Source: Protea cynaroides (Eukaryota; Streptophyta; Magnoliopsida; Proteales; Proteaceae). Taken from it: 64,000 bases of DNA. The DNA lies in contig CM053269.1 in the NCBI GenBank assembly GCA_028583415.1, positions 39,297,016 through 39,361,015 on the forward strand. Direction: 5' to 3'. The position numbers and the translations under genes are program-made. The notes below the pieces were generated by a model, which was not told where the DNA came from, did not search any database, and saw only the letters and a list, made by a program, of their open reading frames with translations. This document shows, piece after piece, positions 54,526 through 64,000 of the stretch (the stretch's first letter is position 1; every line of letters starts with the position of its first letter).

Positions 54526-56780
54526 TTATGAATCTCGTCCACCATATCTTCTTTGTCTTTGTTGAAATGAACATAGTACATCTACAAAGTCAGCTTTTCC
54601 AAAGTCAGGCCAGAGTGATTTTACAAAGGCAAGTTCAGTGTAGGCCAACTGCCATAGCAAAAAGTTGCTGATCCTTTGTTCTCCACTAGTACGGATAAGT
54701 AGATCAGGGTGAGGAAATTTGGTGCAGTTTGTTTCCAGTTCTTGTTCGATTACAGCTTCAGTAATGTCATTTGGTTGAATCATACCATCCTTTGTTTTTT
54801 CAGCAATGCTTTTGCATGCTTCAACTATGTCATACTGCCCAGTATAGCTGAGTGCAAAAATCAGTTGGAGTCCTGAGTTGTTCCTTGTGGTATCTTCAAC
54901 TTCAGTTTTCAGCTTCTGCAGGGACTTTGGGAGCTTCTTGGAATCACCAATTACAGATATTCGAACATCTTGTCTGCCACAAACAAATGAGTTCTTATCA
55001 ACAAAACTCCCTAGAGGGTTCCAGGTGTTAGGAATTAACAACGCAAATAGCAAAGAAAGAAATGAAAGGAAATTGCAAACATAAAGAATACAATGATTTT
55101 ACGTGAATACAATGATTTTACGTGATTTACCTGAGATGGGCTACGTTCACAGTAGAAAGATTAGCAGCTTCCACTAAAGAAATTACAAACCCTCATGGTT
55201 CCTTAGATAACACCCTATGTAGCCTTTAAAAATGCATTTCAATACGGAGAAACCTTAAACCCCAAAATACAAAACTACTTCTTCTTCTCCTTTTTTTATT
55301 TTATTTTATTTTATTTTATTATTATTATTAATATTTTTTTTTTGGAGATATATAATAAAACTTCCCCTTGTTAGTGGAAGAATGACTAGTACTTTCTCGA
55401 ATCCACTAAAACCAGACTAAGATCATCTGCTGCACTTGTGTGTAGTATACTTGATCTTATCCATTTAAAGTGCATCTATCATCTGTCACGATACACTTTA
55501 AATGAACAAGATCAAGTATGCTCAGCAGACAATCTTTTTCCACCAAGCTTCACCTTTAACACGGAGGCCACAGAGGGTATGAAAAGTTAAATAATAATGA
55601 TGAACAATGTTTAAACCCATGATCAAAGCAGTCATTAAAAAATCCAGCTACCAGTGACATGCGGTAGTTTGGTCAGATTCACACAAGAAACTGTCTCAAA
55701 CCTAGACCAGCTCCAAGAACCAGCCAGTTGAACACTCAACCTGCTGGACCAATATAAGTCAAGAACCAGCTGGTCCATGCACTACCCTGATGACAAAAAA
55801 TTCTTTCTTGTTCTGTTGTTCATATACTTTGACAAAAACCCTTTTCGCAGTGCTATACAAAAACACTGATGTGGACTGGGAAGAGCATCATAAAAGAAAA
55901 ACTAAGGTACAGCCCTAGGAAACATGCCCTTCTACCACCATATTTTCTGCCTCCTCAACAGCTGGCGACAATGTAGGATCTCAAGGGAATTTTAGTAAGT
56001 AATACTACATGAACTTAATTAAGTAGCTTAATAACGGGAATAGACAAGTACTTCATAGAACCTAAATATCTCTTTGTTATAATATGTTACACACGTGTTT
56101 TTGTTGCATTCTTGCAATGTATTCTCAGAAAATCATTCTCGAAATGGATAATGCATTTTTAAAATAGGATAGGAATAGAGGTCCAATCAGAAGTACCTCA
56201 TGAGCTTTTTCAGTTCTTCCTTCAACACGCACTCGAACAAGTTCATGAATATATCAACCTCCAGCTGCAACAAAACCATTACCCAGAAACATGAGATTAG
56301 TAGTTTCATTCCGTATAAATAAATAAAAGAAACTATTAGAAAACAACAGACTTTGGGGCGAAGCCAGTTTTCAGTTGAGAAGGCAAAGACAGTCAGAACC
56401 CTAATCCCCCATTTGCAGGAGAGATCAATGAGGTCTGTCAAAGCCCTAAGACCAGCTTTGTGACCGAATGACGTAGGCAAGTTTCTCTGCCTGGCCCACC
56501 TCCCGTTACCATCCATGATCACTGCCACATGCTTAGGCATCAATTCAGGCCGAAGCTCACTCGGCAACGACCACTCTTCTTCTGCAGTAGTAGTAGTAGT
56601 CTCTTCTTCTCCTCCAAAAATCGCATCTGCTGCAGTCCAACTTGCAAAAATGCTCTTCTTTTTACAAGGGAATGCTCTTGAGCAGTTTCTAACTCTAGAG
56701 AAAAATGAAGCTGGTTTTGGGTTGAAGTGAAGGAAGATTCTATTATTGATTTTGGGGAGTGGAAGTTGCAGAGACACCAT
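54526..56780 (-). CDS. CPT: Plastid-type cis-prenyltransferase (polyprenyl diphosphate synthase), copy 2
   Basis: Three exons: 56780-56352, 56264-56197 and 54973-54526, with GT-AG borders and consistent phases, giving about 314 residues. It begins MVSLQLPLP with a Ser/Arg/Lys-rich, transit-peptide-like leader. HVAVIMDGNGRWARQRNLP carries the catalytic Asp and the complete phosphate-binding signature. WGIRVLTVFAFSTENWLRP, LLIRTSGEQRISNFLLWQ and QQRQRRYGG complete the family blocks. All family glycines noted as missing in copy 1 are present. The enzyme should make cis-polyprenyl diphosphates in the plastid; chain length cannot be read from sequence. Exon 3 is almost identical to copy 1, while exons 1 and 2 differ much more. 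An in-frame ATG at 56879 lies upstream of the putative TATA box and is unlikely to be the start. Confidence 0.9.
55424..55531. mobile_element. Small hairpin element in intron 2 of CPT copy 2
   Basis: TATACTTGATCTTATCCATT on the left pairs with an inverted match on the right (AATGAACAAGATCAAGTATG), with TCTGCTG / CAGCAGA outside. Absent from the intron of copy 1. Confidence 0.6.
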
Positions 56781-56829
56781 TTTTGCAAAGTGAGGAGATT
56801 TCAGACTTTGGGAGGAAATCGCTAATCTG

Positions 56830-56838
56830 ATATTTATA
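56830..56838 (-). promoter_or_regulatory. Putative TATA box of CPT copy 2
   Basis: TATAAATAT on the minus strand, 50 bp upstream of the chosen ATG and conserved in copy 1. Confidence 0.45.
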
Positions 56839-57699
56839 TTCAACTTTGCCCTAATAATAGTAGGCTCCAATCTGAACAACTTCGTTTCTCTGAAGGAGAA
56901 TACGAAACATCACGCAGCTCTGTGGAGCCAGAAAAAGCAATCAAATAATGCTGGTGGCCGGTTCCTCTCTCCACGTACGTGTACACTGCATGTGCATGTA
57001 CAGTGTAGGTCCTGAAAGAGTCCGCTCGGCCCAGCCACCAGGTTTGGGGCCAAGCTTAGTACGGCTCTTAGGTGCCGAGCCATGGGTGTCAATTAGGTAT
57101 ACGGTACAGTAATGGTATGGAAAAATAGTACTGAAGCCCGTATGGTATGAATTCGTCATTACATACCATATATCGAAATCATATATATATAAATTTTTCT
57201 CTCCTAGACACCAAATTTTGTATGAATTGAAACTGTATATATATAGTGGATAAGAAACTGTATATACATCTAAATAAAAACCATACCGAGTAGTAAAATA
57301 ATGGTATGACAAATTGGAACTTGCCTTGTGTACCAAACTGTACCTAATATCGTAAGGGTTGACACCCAATTTGTGTGGTTGTGCCCAGGGTTCAAGAGCA
57401 TTGGGATCGGATCGGATCGGGCAGAATGGGCCAACGAAACACCAGCAATTGGTTTACATGTTCAAAAACCGTTTCAACCATGCAGACTCGGGGCCGATCC
57501 TACTTGCCCGATCCTAATCCCGATCCCTCAAACCTGCTTGTGCCATCTTTCCATTGGTCTTCTTTGTGATAACAAATCTTTTATTTATTTATTATAAAAA
57601 AAAAAAAAAAAAAAAATCTAGCATGTGGTCATCTACAAGTAAATCAGCATTCCATATTATAGTTCCTTGGGAGCACTGTTTTGTAATCAAACTAAAAGG

Positions 57700-58580
57700 T
57701 GTTAAACGGTGCTGTTTTAGTTTCGATTTGATGTGTAATGAGTACGATCAAAGCGAAGTATTCATTAAAAGGTTTCAAATGCTTACCATTAGGTTATAAA
57801 AGGTTTTGTTGCCGGAAGGGAGAGGAAGAGAGTTACAACCAAAGGAGAGAGAAAGCCAAAATAGGTATTAAAATAATATTAATCATATATGAAAGTGGAT
57901 TTACAATATAGAAATATGCCATGTGAGAAGTATAAAATAAATTTTTATTTACAAATATAAATATTTAGCATTAAGGGATTAAAATAAATATTTAGTCGGA
58001 TTACACAGATTTATTTTTTAAACCAAAATCTAACCGTTTAATAATCGGTTTTTCAATTTTGATTTAAATGGTTTGACTTGGTTCTGATACACGGTTCAGT
58101 TTCATTTTTGACTCCCTTAAATCAAACTAAGGTTACTGATTTCGATTCCATTTGAAATTGGCTGGAATCAACTGGGGTTGAGTGGTAATCAATCAATTTT
58201 CAATAGAATCAGCCTGAACACTAAATTGATTTGGAATTGGGGTGATTTGGAATTTGGAATATCGATTCTTTAAGAAGAATCCATTATTGATTGTGCAGAA
58301 GTTGCAAGAAGAGTATTTAACATGGTGAGGTTGGTATTAGATTATTAGCTTCGTTAGGACTTTGGGATGAATTCCCAAACCTGCAATTCAACTTTGCGTG
58401 GAAGTAATAGGACCTAGATTCTCACCTATGTGGCCCGGTTGAGTCAATCATCCATTGGACTGGTTGGAAAGATTGACACCTATGTCAATATATTCTAACC
58501 TGTTTGATGGACAATTGACAAATTGAACGATAGAAGGGGATCTTTTTCTAAATTTCTGAACATCAAATGAAAGGATTACC
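57700..58580. other. No gene seen
   Basis: AT-rich intergenic DNA of the right duplication unit. GGTTGGTATTAGATTATTAGC at about 58330 is shared with the left unit at 47503. Confidence 0.6.
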
Positions 58581-58589
58581 ATTTAAAAA

Positions 58590-59045
58590 TTTGAAAATAA
58601 ACCATCAACAATAATTATTATTTATTATTGTTTCTCTTTTCATCTTAAATGAATGGGTTATCAATTAAAAATTTGAAAAATATGTTATTGACAATAATTA
58701 TTATTTCTTTTCAATGCTAAATGAAAGGGGTTACCAGTTAAAAACTTGGAAAATATGCCATTGGCAACAATTATTGTTTCTCTTTCATCCTAAATCAATG
58801 GTTGCTAATTAAATTTGAAAAAATTATCATTGTCAACAATAATGGGTTGGGATCCTCTCCTATCATTGGAGAGATTCCAGCCTTAATGCATACATCAATA
58901 TTGCATTAGATGAATTCCAGTAATGGATCAAAACCATAGAAACTAGACAAAATCTTTTTCCAATAATTATTGCTTCGCTTTTCATCCTAAATGAGCGGAT
59001 TCCCGATTAAAAATTTGGAAAACATGACAATTATTGTTTCTCTCA
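58590..59045. repeat. Minisatellite, unit about 75 bp
   Basis: Four or five units of the form AATTATTGTTTCTCTTTCATC, CTAAATGA.TGGGTT, then ATTAAAAATTTGGAAAATATG. One unit is interrupted by an insert (58845-58955) that starts GGGATCCTCTCC. Related units are at 47580-47650 and 48716-48865. Confidence 0.8.
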
Positions 59046-59696
59046 TAGTAAATAAAATAAAACAACACGTGGAAAACGTGGATAAAAAAAATAAAAACAA
59101 AAACAAAAACAAAAACGAAAGGCCAAAAAATAGTCCCGTGATGGCGTGACCATGTCATTTCGTCAAATCCTAGGAGTAATGTGACTAATGTCAGTGCCCA
59201 GCGGGCGTTGGGCCTGGTCGTCTAGACTGATGAGTTCGCCCAGGCCCATCTATCGGACTTCGGAAGCTCAGGCTTAGTAAGATCCCTGTAGGACTAACCG
59301 TGAGAGGTGTATTGTAACTCACAAATTGTCATATCTTCCTCGGTTTTTATTTTATTTTATTATAATAGAAATTCTCTTATTTATATCGGTCAAGCTTGAT
59401 TCGTTGTAAAATGTTTCGAACAAATGATAATTTACAAGAAATTTTTTCTTGTTTTTCGATGCTTTTATTTTTTTTATTTTTTTTGCATTATACATTAAAA
59501 CAAATAGTGGAAATAAGTAATCCATCTGAAGGTTAGAGCCTTGTGAAAAATTGGACTGTGTTTTTAGAGTGAGTGAAAAATTGAAATTGGATTGACTTGA
59601 TCATTAGATTGATCTGAACCAAACAGTCCCAATGGGTCCGAACGAAAACAAAATCGACCCAACTTGGGAATGGATCGATGTTATCATATTGCGTCG

Positions 59697-59700
<4 letters not shown>

Positions 59701-59764
<64 letters not shown>
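59701..59764. repeat. (TA)n microsatellite
   Basis: About 32 perfect TA units. Confidence 0.95.
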
Positions 59765-59766
<2 letters not shown>

Positions 59767-59869
59767 ATTGAACTTATTCATTAGATGCTGATGTACACAT
59801 AGACTGACCGACACACATGTCATATCGCAATGGATTACATACTCACCAAATTGTCAAGCATCAGTTAGA

Positions 59870-60740
59870 AAAGGCCTACAAAGCAAGGGAGTCAGCAATG
59901 CTGTTAATCTCCCTTGGAATGTAACTAAAAGAACATGATACAAAATAATGAGATAGAGAACGAATATCATGCACAATTGACACAATTTCTAGAAGTGACT
60001 CCTGATTTGTATAAAGAACAAAATTTATTAGAGCTTTGCAATCACCATCCACAATCAGATTATCAATACAATCCCTCATTCGCCAGTAGCAATCCAACTC
60101 TCATAGCTAAGCATTCTTCCTATAAAGCTGAACCGATCTTCATAGTAGGTGATGCTGCAAAAACTTATGCTCCTGAAGAATTGTGAAGGATATACCCCTA
60201 ATCTCCTTCAGACTCTGATTGTAAAAAGGATGCATTGAAATTTAAAGTAATTGTCCCAAGAGGTGGAGGATGCCAACATGGAATAGGATCAGAGATTAAA
60301 GTAAGGTGTTAACTCATTATTCGATGGTCCTGATAAATCCAAAAACTCAAGGTAAACTTTTTGGGTTGCTGTAGGTAAAATCATTATGAGATTTTCATAG
60401 AAACCAGCATAGGAATAAAATATGACATAATATCTCATGACTTTCGAGTTTACCTTTACTAAAATTATAGGTCCAACCTTTGATCCAACCTGTAAGTGTA
60501 GGTGTAGAAGGTGAAATATAAGATAAAGAGCTTGCAAACCATGCTGCTCATGCATAAGGACACTCAGATAAAATATGACCAACCAATTTAGAATTAGCAT
60601 CACGGCATTGACACGCTTTATCAATGGGGATGCGTCGCTGAGTAACCGCTTCACTAGTGGCCAAAGCCGAGGAACAAGACCGACAAAAAAGTTCTTAATT
60701 TTGGGTTGTGTTGGGCACTTCCAAATCCAATCGCACACCA
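59870..60740 (-). pseudogene. LINE remnant: zf-RVT and RNase H-like domain
   Basis: The minus-strand frame 60741-60289 starts CDWIWKCPTQPKIKNFF, the usual start of the zf-RVT domain after plant LINE reverse transcriptases. A second frame (60097-59876) ends with VSCSFSYIPREINSIADSLAL, the end of an RVT_3-type RNase H. Both are incomplete, and the Sirevirus LTR at 60744 cuts the 5' side. Confidence 0.65.
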
Positions 60741-60743
60741 AAC

Positions 60744-62748
60744 TTGATAAACCTTGAATGACACTGAGAGGGAGGGGGATGAATCAGTGTGAATAATTTT
60801 TCCCTTGGTTTTTCTTTGCTGCCCAGTGATGTTTATAAAATAACCTATCCCAAACACAATCGTATGCAAATCTACCTCACAACCACTCAGTGGCCAGGTC
60901 TATCAGATTTGCACACCCATCCTGCAATTCATTCCACGCACTTCACAAAGCACATAATCAAGCAAACCACAACACACAAAGATTACGTGGTTCACCACCA
61001 CAGTGAGTGATGGCTAATCCACGGAGTAATGCCCAATGGGCTTCGTATTTACTCAATACTCAACTTTTAGCCCTTTACAGGACAAGGATGCTCACCCTAA
61101 ATTTTCCCAGCATAAAACTGAGAGGGCGTAACAACGCCAGAATTCAGGCATAAAGCCAGTGTCCAGCACCCACTGAACACACCACAACAGATACAATTTT
61201 TGGGGCTTATAATGATGCCCTACAATTAAATCCCAACCTAGCAAGGCATTCAATATTTTCTTCTCTTTTTCTTTGCCTAATGCTAGCATACATTAGATTC
61301 CCATACATCATAGGCATTCAACATCATCAACCTATTTTAACATACAATGAATTGATTCAATAAATAGTAAGGGAGATAAGAAAATTTCACAACCAATTTT
61401 TCTGATAATTGACGATGTTCTTTTTTTTCTGATAGTCAATAAATCCCTTGTCATATGCAATCAAACTCTTCCAGCCTTCAAGAATACTTCAATGTATCGG
61501 CATCAGCATGAAAAGTGATGGAGAAGGAATGTCTTCAATTTTCAGAGCAAGAAAAAAATCAAAAACCTAACATTCTCCCCTTTTTCCTTCAAAAACCTTC
61601 TCTAGCTCTGTTTTTCGCGGCTACCAGTCTCTCTAACCATTCTCAATAGAAAGAGCATTAAAAACCTAGCTCGGTGCAATTTGGATCGTCGGATTTGGCC
61701 ACCGGATGGCCAAGTTATGGCATAAACAAGTTCGGCCTCTGAAAAAATTCCAAATGGAATCTTTCGGCATCATTTAGTGCGCCTGCGACACACCGTAGCC
61801 GCGCCCTGTCGCTTGGGTGTCGCGCTCTGATTGGCTGAAGAGGGAATCAGAATATTCAGCCGTCGGATCTCACTCAAAAAGGCGGGATTTGATTCTCGCC
61901 GCTAGATCTGCATAAATAGCGTCAGATCCAGTCGGCTTTATACTAGCCGCACGATCTGGATCAATGGTGTCACGGCACCGTAGGCGCGTCACACTGGATC
62001 GCGGCTACACATGCATGTACTGCGGTGCATGTTTATAGGTTGCGTCTGGCCACTCACGAGCAGCGCGATGGAATCTGACGCGGCCGACTCACATGTACAC
62101 AATCCCGCATTCTTCTGAGCCATCGGATTTGAATCTTGTATACGCGGCTTCATCTGAGCCGCCGATCTTGCATCTTCAACATTCTTGTCTTCCCAAAATA
62201 CCCCTGAAAATCTGAAAAATGGCCTCTGTAACCAAAGAAGTTCTGTTAAACTTCTGCCAGAGACGATTTTCCAGAGAGCTTTTCTCTCTCCTAGAAAATC
62301 GTCAAACACATGGTGTGCGTGCGGACTTGCGGCAGGGCATGCCTACGGGCTGGCCGGTTTACGGGCTGGATCGCTTTGCGGGCTAGCCTCGCCTTACGGG
62401 CTCGGCTGGCTTGTTGGCAAGGCAAGCCTGGCCTGCTTGCTGGGCTGGGCTGCCTTGCGGCTGGCCTGCTGGCTGGCTGGCTGCTCGGCCAGGTGGGCTG
62501 TCTAGGTGGCATGCCTCCGTGGTGGGTCCCACCTTCTCTCTCCTGGGTCCCACTTTCTCTCTCCCCTTTCTCTCTCCTCTTTCTCTCTCCTCTAATTCTT
62601 TCATCTCTTCCATGTTCACAGTACCTGTAACAAAGCCATATCACCTGTATCATTGCCATTTTACCTGTAGGGTCCGCAGACACTCTCTCTCATCAAACTG
62701 GACCCAGTTAGCCCAATTTGCCAACAATTACAATATATAGGCCAACAA
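60744..62748 (-). mobile_element. 3' LTR of Sirevirus 2
   Basis: It starts TTGATAAACCTTGAATGACACTGAGAGG and ends GGCCAACAA on the plus strand, paralleling the termini of Sirevirus 1, with a PPT right after. It holds a GC-rich ladder of GGCTGGCCTTGCGGGCT-like words (62320-62520). Overall it is strongly diverged from the LTRs of Sirevirus 1, so it is a different family. Confidence 0.8.
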
Positions 62749-62761
62749 TCTCCCCCTTTGG
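62749..62761 (-). promoter_or_regulatory. Polypurine tract of Sirevirus 2
   Basis: AAAGGGGGAGA on the minus strand just inside the LTR, followed by the same GCCAACAATTCC context as in Sirevirus 1. Confidence 0.75.
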
Positions 62762-63038
62762 AATTGTTGGCAACTACTCAATCCACAGACATTTCTCCCC
62801 CTTTGACAACAAGAACAAAGGGATTTCCCACATAGGAGTGCCCACCGCATCTTCCCAATCCTATGGGTGCTCCAAAGCATAAACATATCACCATAGCAGC
62901 ACAAAAAAAATACCAACAGACTCCCCCTGAGTCCTACATAGGGAGAAAAAAAATAGAACAAGCAAACCCTGCTCCCCCTCACTCCAAGCTTCTCAATGCT
63001 TGGGAAAGATAATCACTCCCAATTTCTGTCTCAAGTAG

Positions 63039-64000
63039 TCAAACTGATCTCTGGGAAGTGGCTTTGTGAAGATATCTGCAATCCGCTTTCTGTTGAGGAA
63101 TGAACTCTAACTGAACTTCTCCTTCCAAGACCTTTTCTCTCAAGAAATGATATCGAATGGCTATGTGCTTCGTCCTGGAGTGCATAACTGGATTTTTTGA
63201 GATATTAATAGCACTTGTGTTGTCACAGAACATTGAAATAGGCTTGTCTGACTCACTGCCTAAATCCTTCAACATTTGTTTCATCCACAAAACCTGTGTA
63301 CAACAAGAGGTGGCTGCAATATATTCTGCTTGTGCTGTAGACAATGAGACTGACTCTTGCTTTTTACTATGCCAAGCCACCAAATTTCTACCAAGATAGA
63401 AGGCACCTCCACTAGTGCTCTTCCTATCATCAATACAACCTGCCCAATCTGCATCTAAGTAGGATGACAAAACTAGATCCTTGTTTTTTGCATACCAAAG
63501 ACCATACTCCATTGTCCCCTTCAGATATCTGAATATTCGCTTCACAGCTACCACATGTGTTTCCTTCGGGCCAGCTTGAAATCTAGCTACCATGCACACA
63601 GATTGAAGAATATCTGGTCTAGTAGCAGTCAAGTAGAGAAGACTTCCTATCATTGACCTGTACATAGTATTATCAACTGAGGGAGAGTCATCCTCTTTAC
63701 TTAGCTTACAACTTGTCATCATTGGAGTACTTATTGGTATACAGTCTTCCATTGTGAATTTCTTCAACATTTCCTTCACATATTTGGCCTGTGATAAAAA
63801 GAATCCTTTCTTTAATTGGCTAATCTGAAGACCTAAAAAATAAGATAACTCTCCAATCATAGACATCTCAAACTCATCTTGCATTCTCTGAGCAAAGTCT
63901 TGACATAATTCATCCTTTTGGCCTGCAAAGATGATATCATCTACATATACAACCACAACTGTCTGATTGCCATCCATAGATTTAACATACAGATTACTAT
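63039..64000 (-). pseudogene. Copia RT-RNase H of Sirevirus 2 (runs off window)
   Basis: The 312-residue open frame (63977-63039) contains the RT YVDDIIFAG box, LSYFLGLQIS, then RNase H with DADWAGCIDDRKSTSGGAF, CDNTSAINISKNPVMHSRTK and IRYHFLREKVLEGEV. After FIPQQKAD the expected IADIFTKPLPRDQFDYLR continues in another frame, so one base was lost near 63085. RT continues past the window end. It is better preserved than Sirevirus 1. Confidence 0.9.

Larger units (their letters stand above)
52610..59040. repeat. Segmental duplication, right unit
   Basis: Counterpart of 38270-48880. It is the shorter unit, lacking the MULEs, the LINE and the fold-back MITE. It carries an extra insert near its left end (about 52639-53270) and a hairpin in the CPT intron. 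Confidence 0.75.

Noticed and set aside
56781..56879. Upstream in-frame ATG extending CPT copy 2 by 33 residues
   Set aside because: It lies upstream of the conserved TATA-like box, and copy 1 has no equivalent extension; the MVSLQLPLP start matches MVTLQLPLP in copy 1.
58590..59045. CRISPR-like regular array
   Set aside because: Units are contiguous, diverged minisatellite copies without spacers, in a plant genome.
59935..60186. Plus-strand frame of 83 codons opposite the LINE remnant
   Set aside because: Shadow of the minus-strand RVT_3 region.

Overview
This is nuclear DNA from a flowering plant. It is AT-rich, intron-bearing and full of LTR retrotransposons of plant lineages (Sirevirus-type Ty1/copia, chromovirus and Tat-lineage Ty3/gypsy), LINE remnants, a CACTA element, Mutator-like elements and MITEs. 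I cannot name the species. Host genes are few: the first coding exon of an AIRP2-like RING E3 ligase at the left edge (minus strand), and two tandem copies of a plastid-type cis-prenyltransferase (CPT) gene (42961-45406 and 54526-56780, minus strand).

Layout. 1-1400: 5' end of the AIRP2-like gene. 1400-8600: intergenic, with simple repeats, a tRNA-like relic and a CACTA-type subterminal repeat block. 8596-16873: remains of one chromovirus family: an LTR (8596-10780), a decayed pol with chromodomain (10885-13438), and two more LTRs lying head to head (13440-14825 minus, 14826-16873 plus). 16900-36190: a plus-strand Tat-lineage gypsy element, split by a 16.6-kb minus-strand Sirevirus (19151-35760) with an exact 5-bp target duplication. 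The right LTR of that Sirevirus is itself split by a 6.8-kb CACTA element (28902-35700) with an exact 3-bp duplication. The CACTA carries a rearranged piece of a peroxisomal MFP2-like gene. 38270-48880 and 52610-59040: two diverged copies of a segmental duplication, each with one CPT gene. The left copy later took in a Pack-MULE (XLG and reticulon fragments), a second MULE, a fold-back MITE and a LINE. 59870-60740: LINE remnant. 60744-64000: the 3' end of a second Sirevirus, running off the window.

The least explained signal is in the chromovirus LTRs. Four diverged LTR copies in both orientations carry the same small reading frame behind a splice acceptor. In three of them it spans exactly 134 nt and ends at the same position, with different stop codons. 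In the most complete copy a TATA box, a GTAAGT donor and an in-phase middle exon precede it. This looks like a spliced coding unit inside an LTR, although no in-frame upstream ATG is visible. Other points of note are probable gene conversion between the 3' ends of the CPT copies, loss of a signature glycine in CPT copy 1, and a 220-bp low-complexity tract that fills the space expected for RNase H coding sequence and looks like an assembly artefact.
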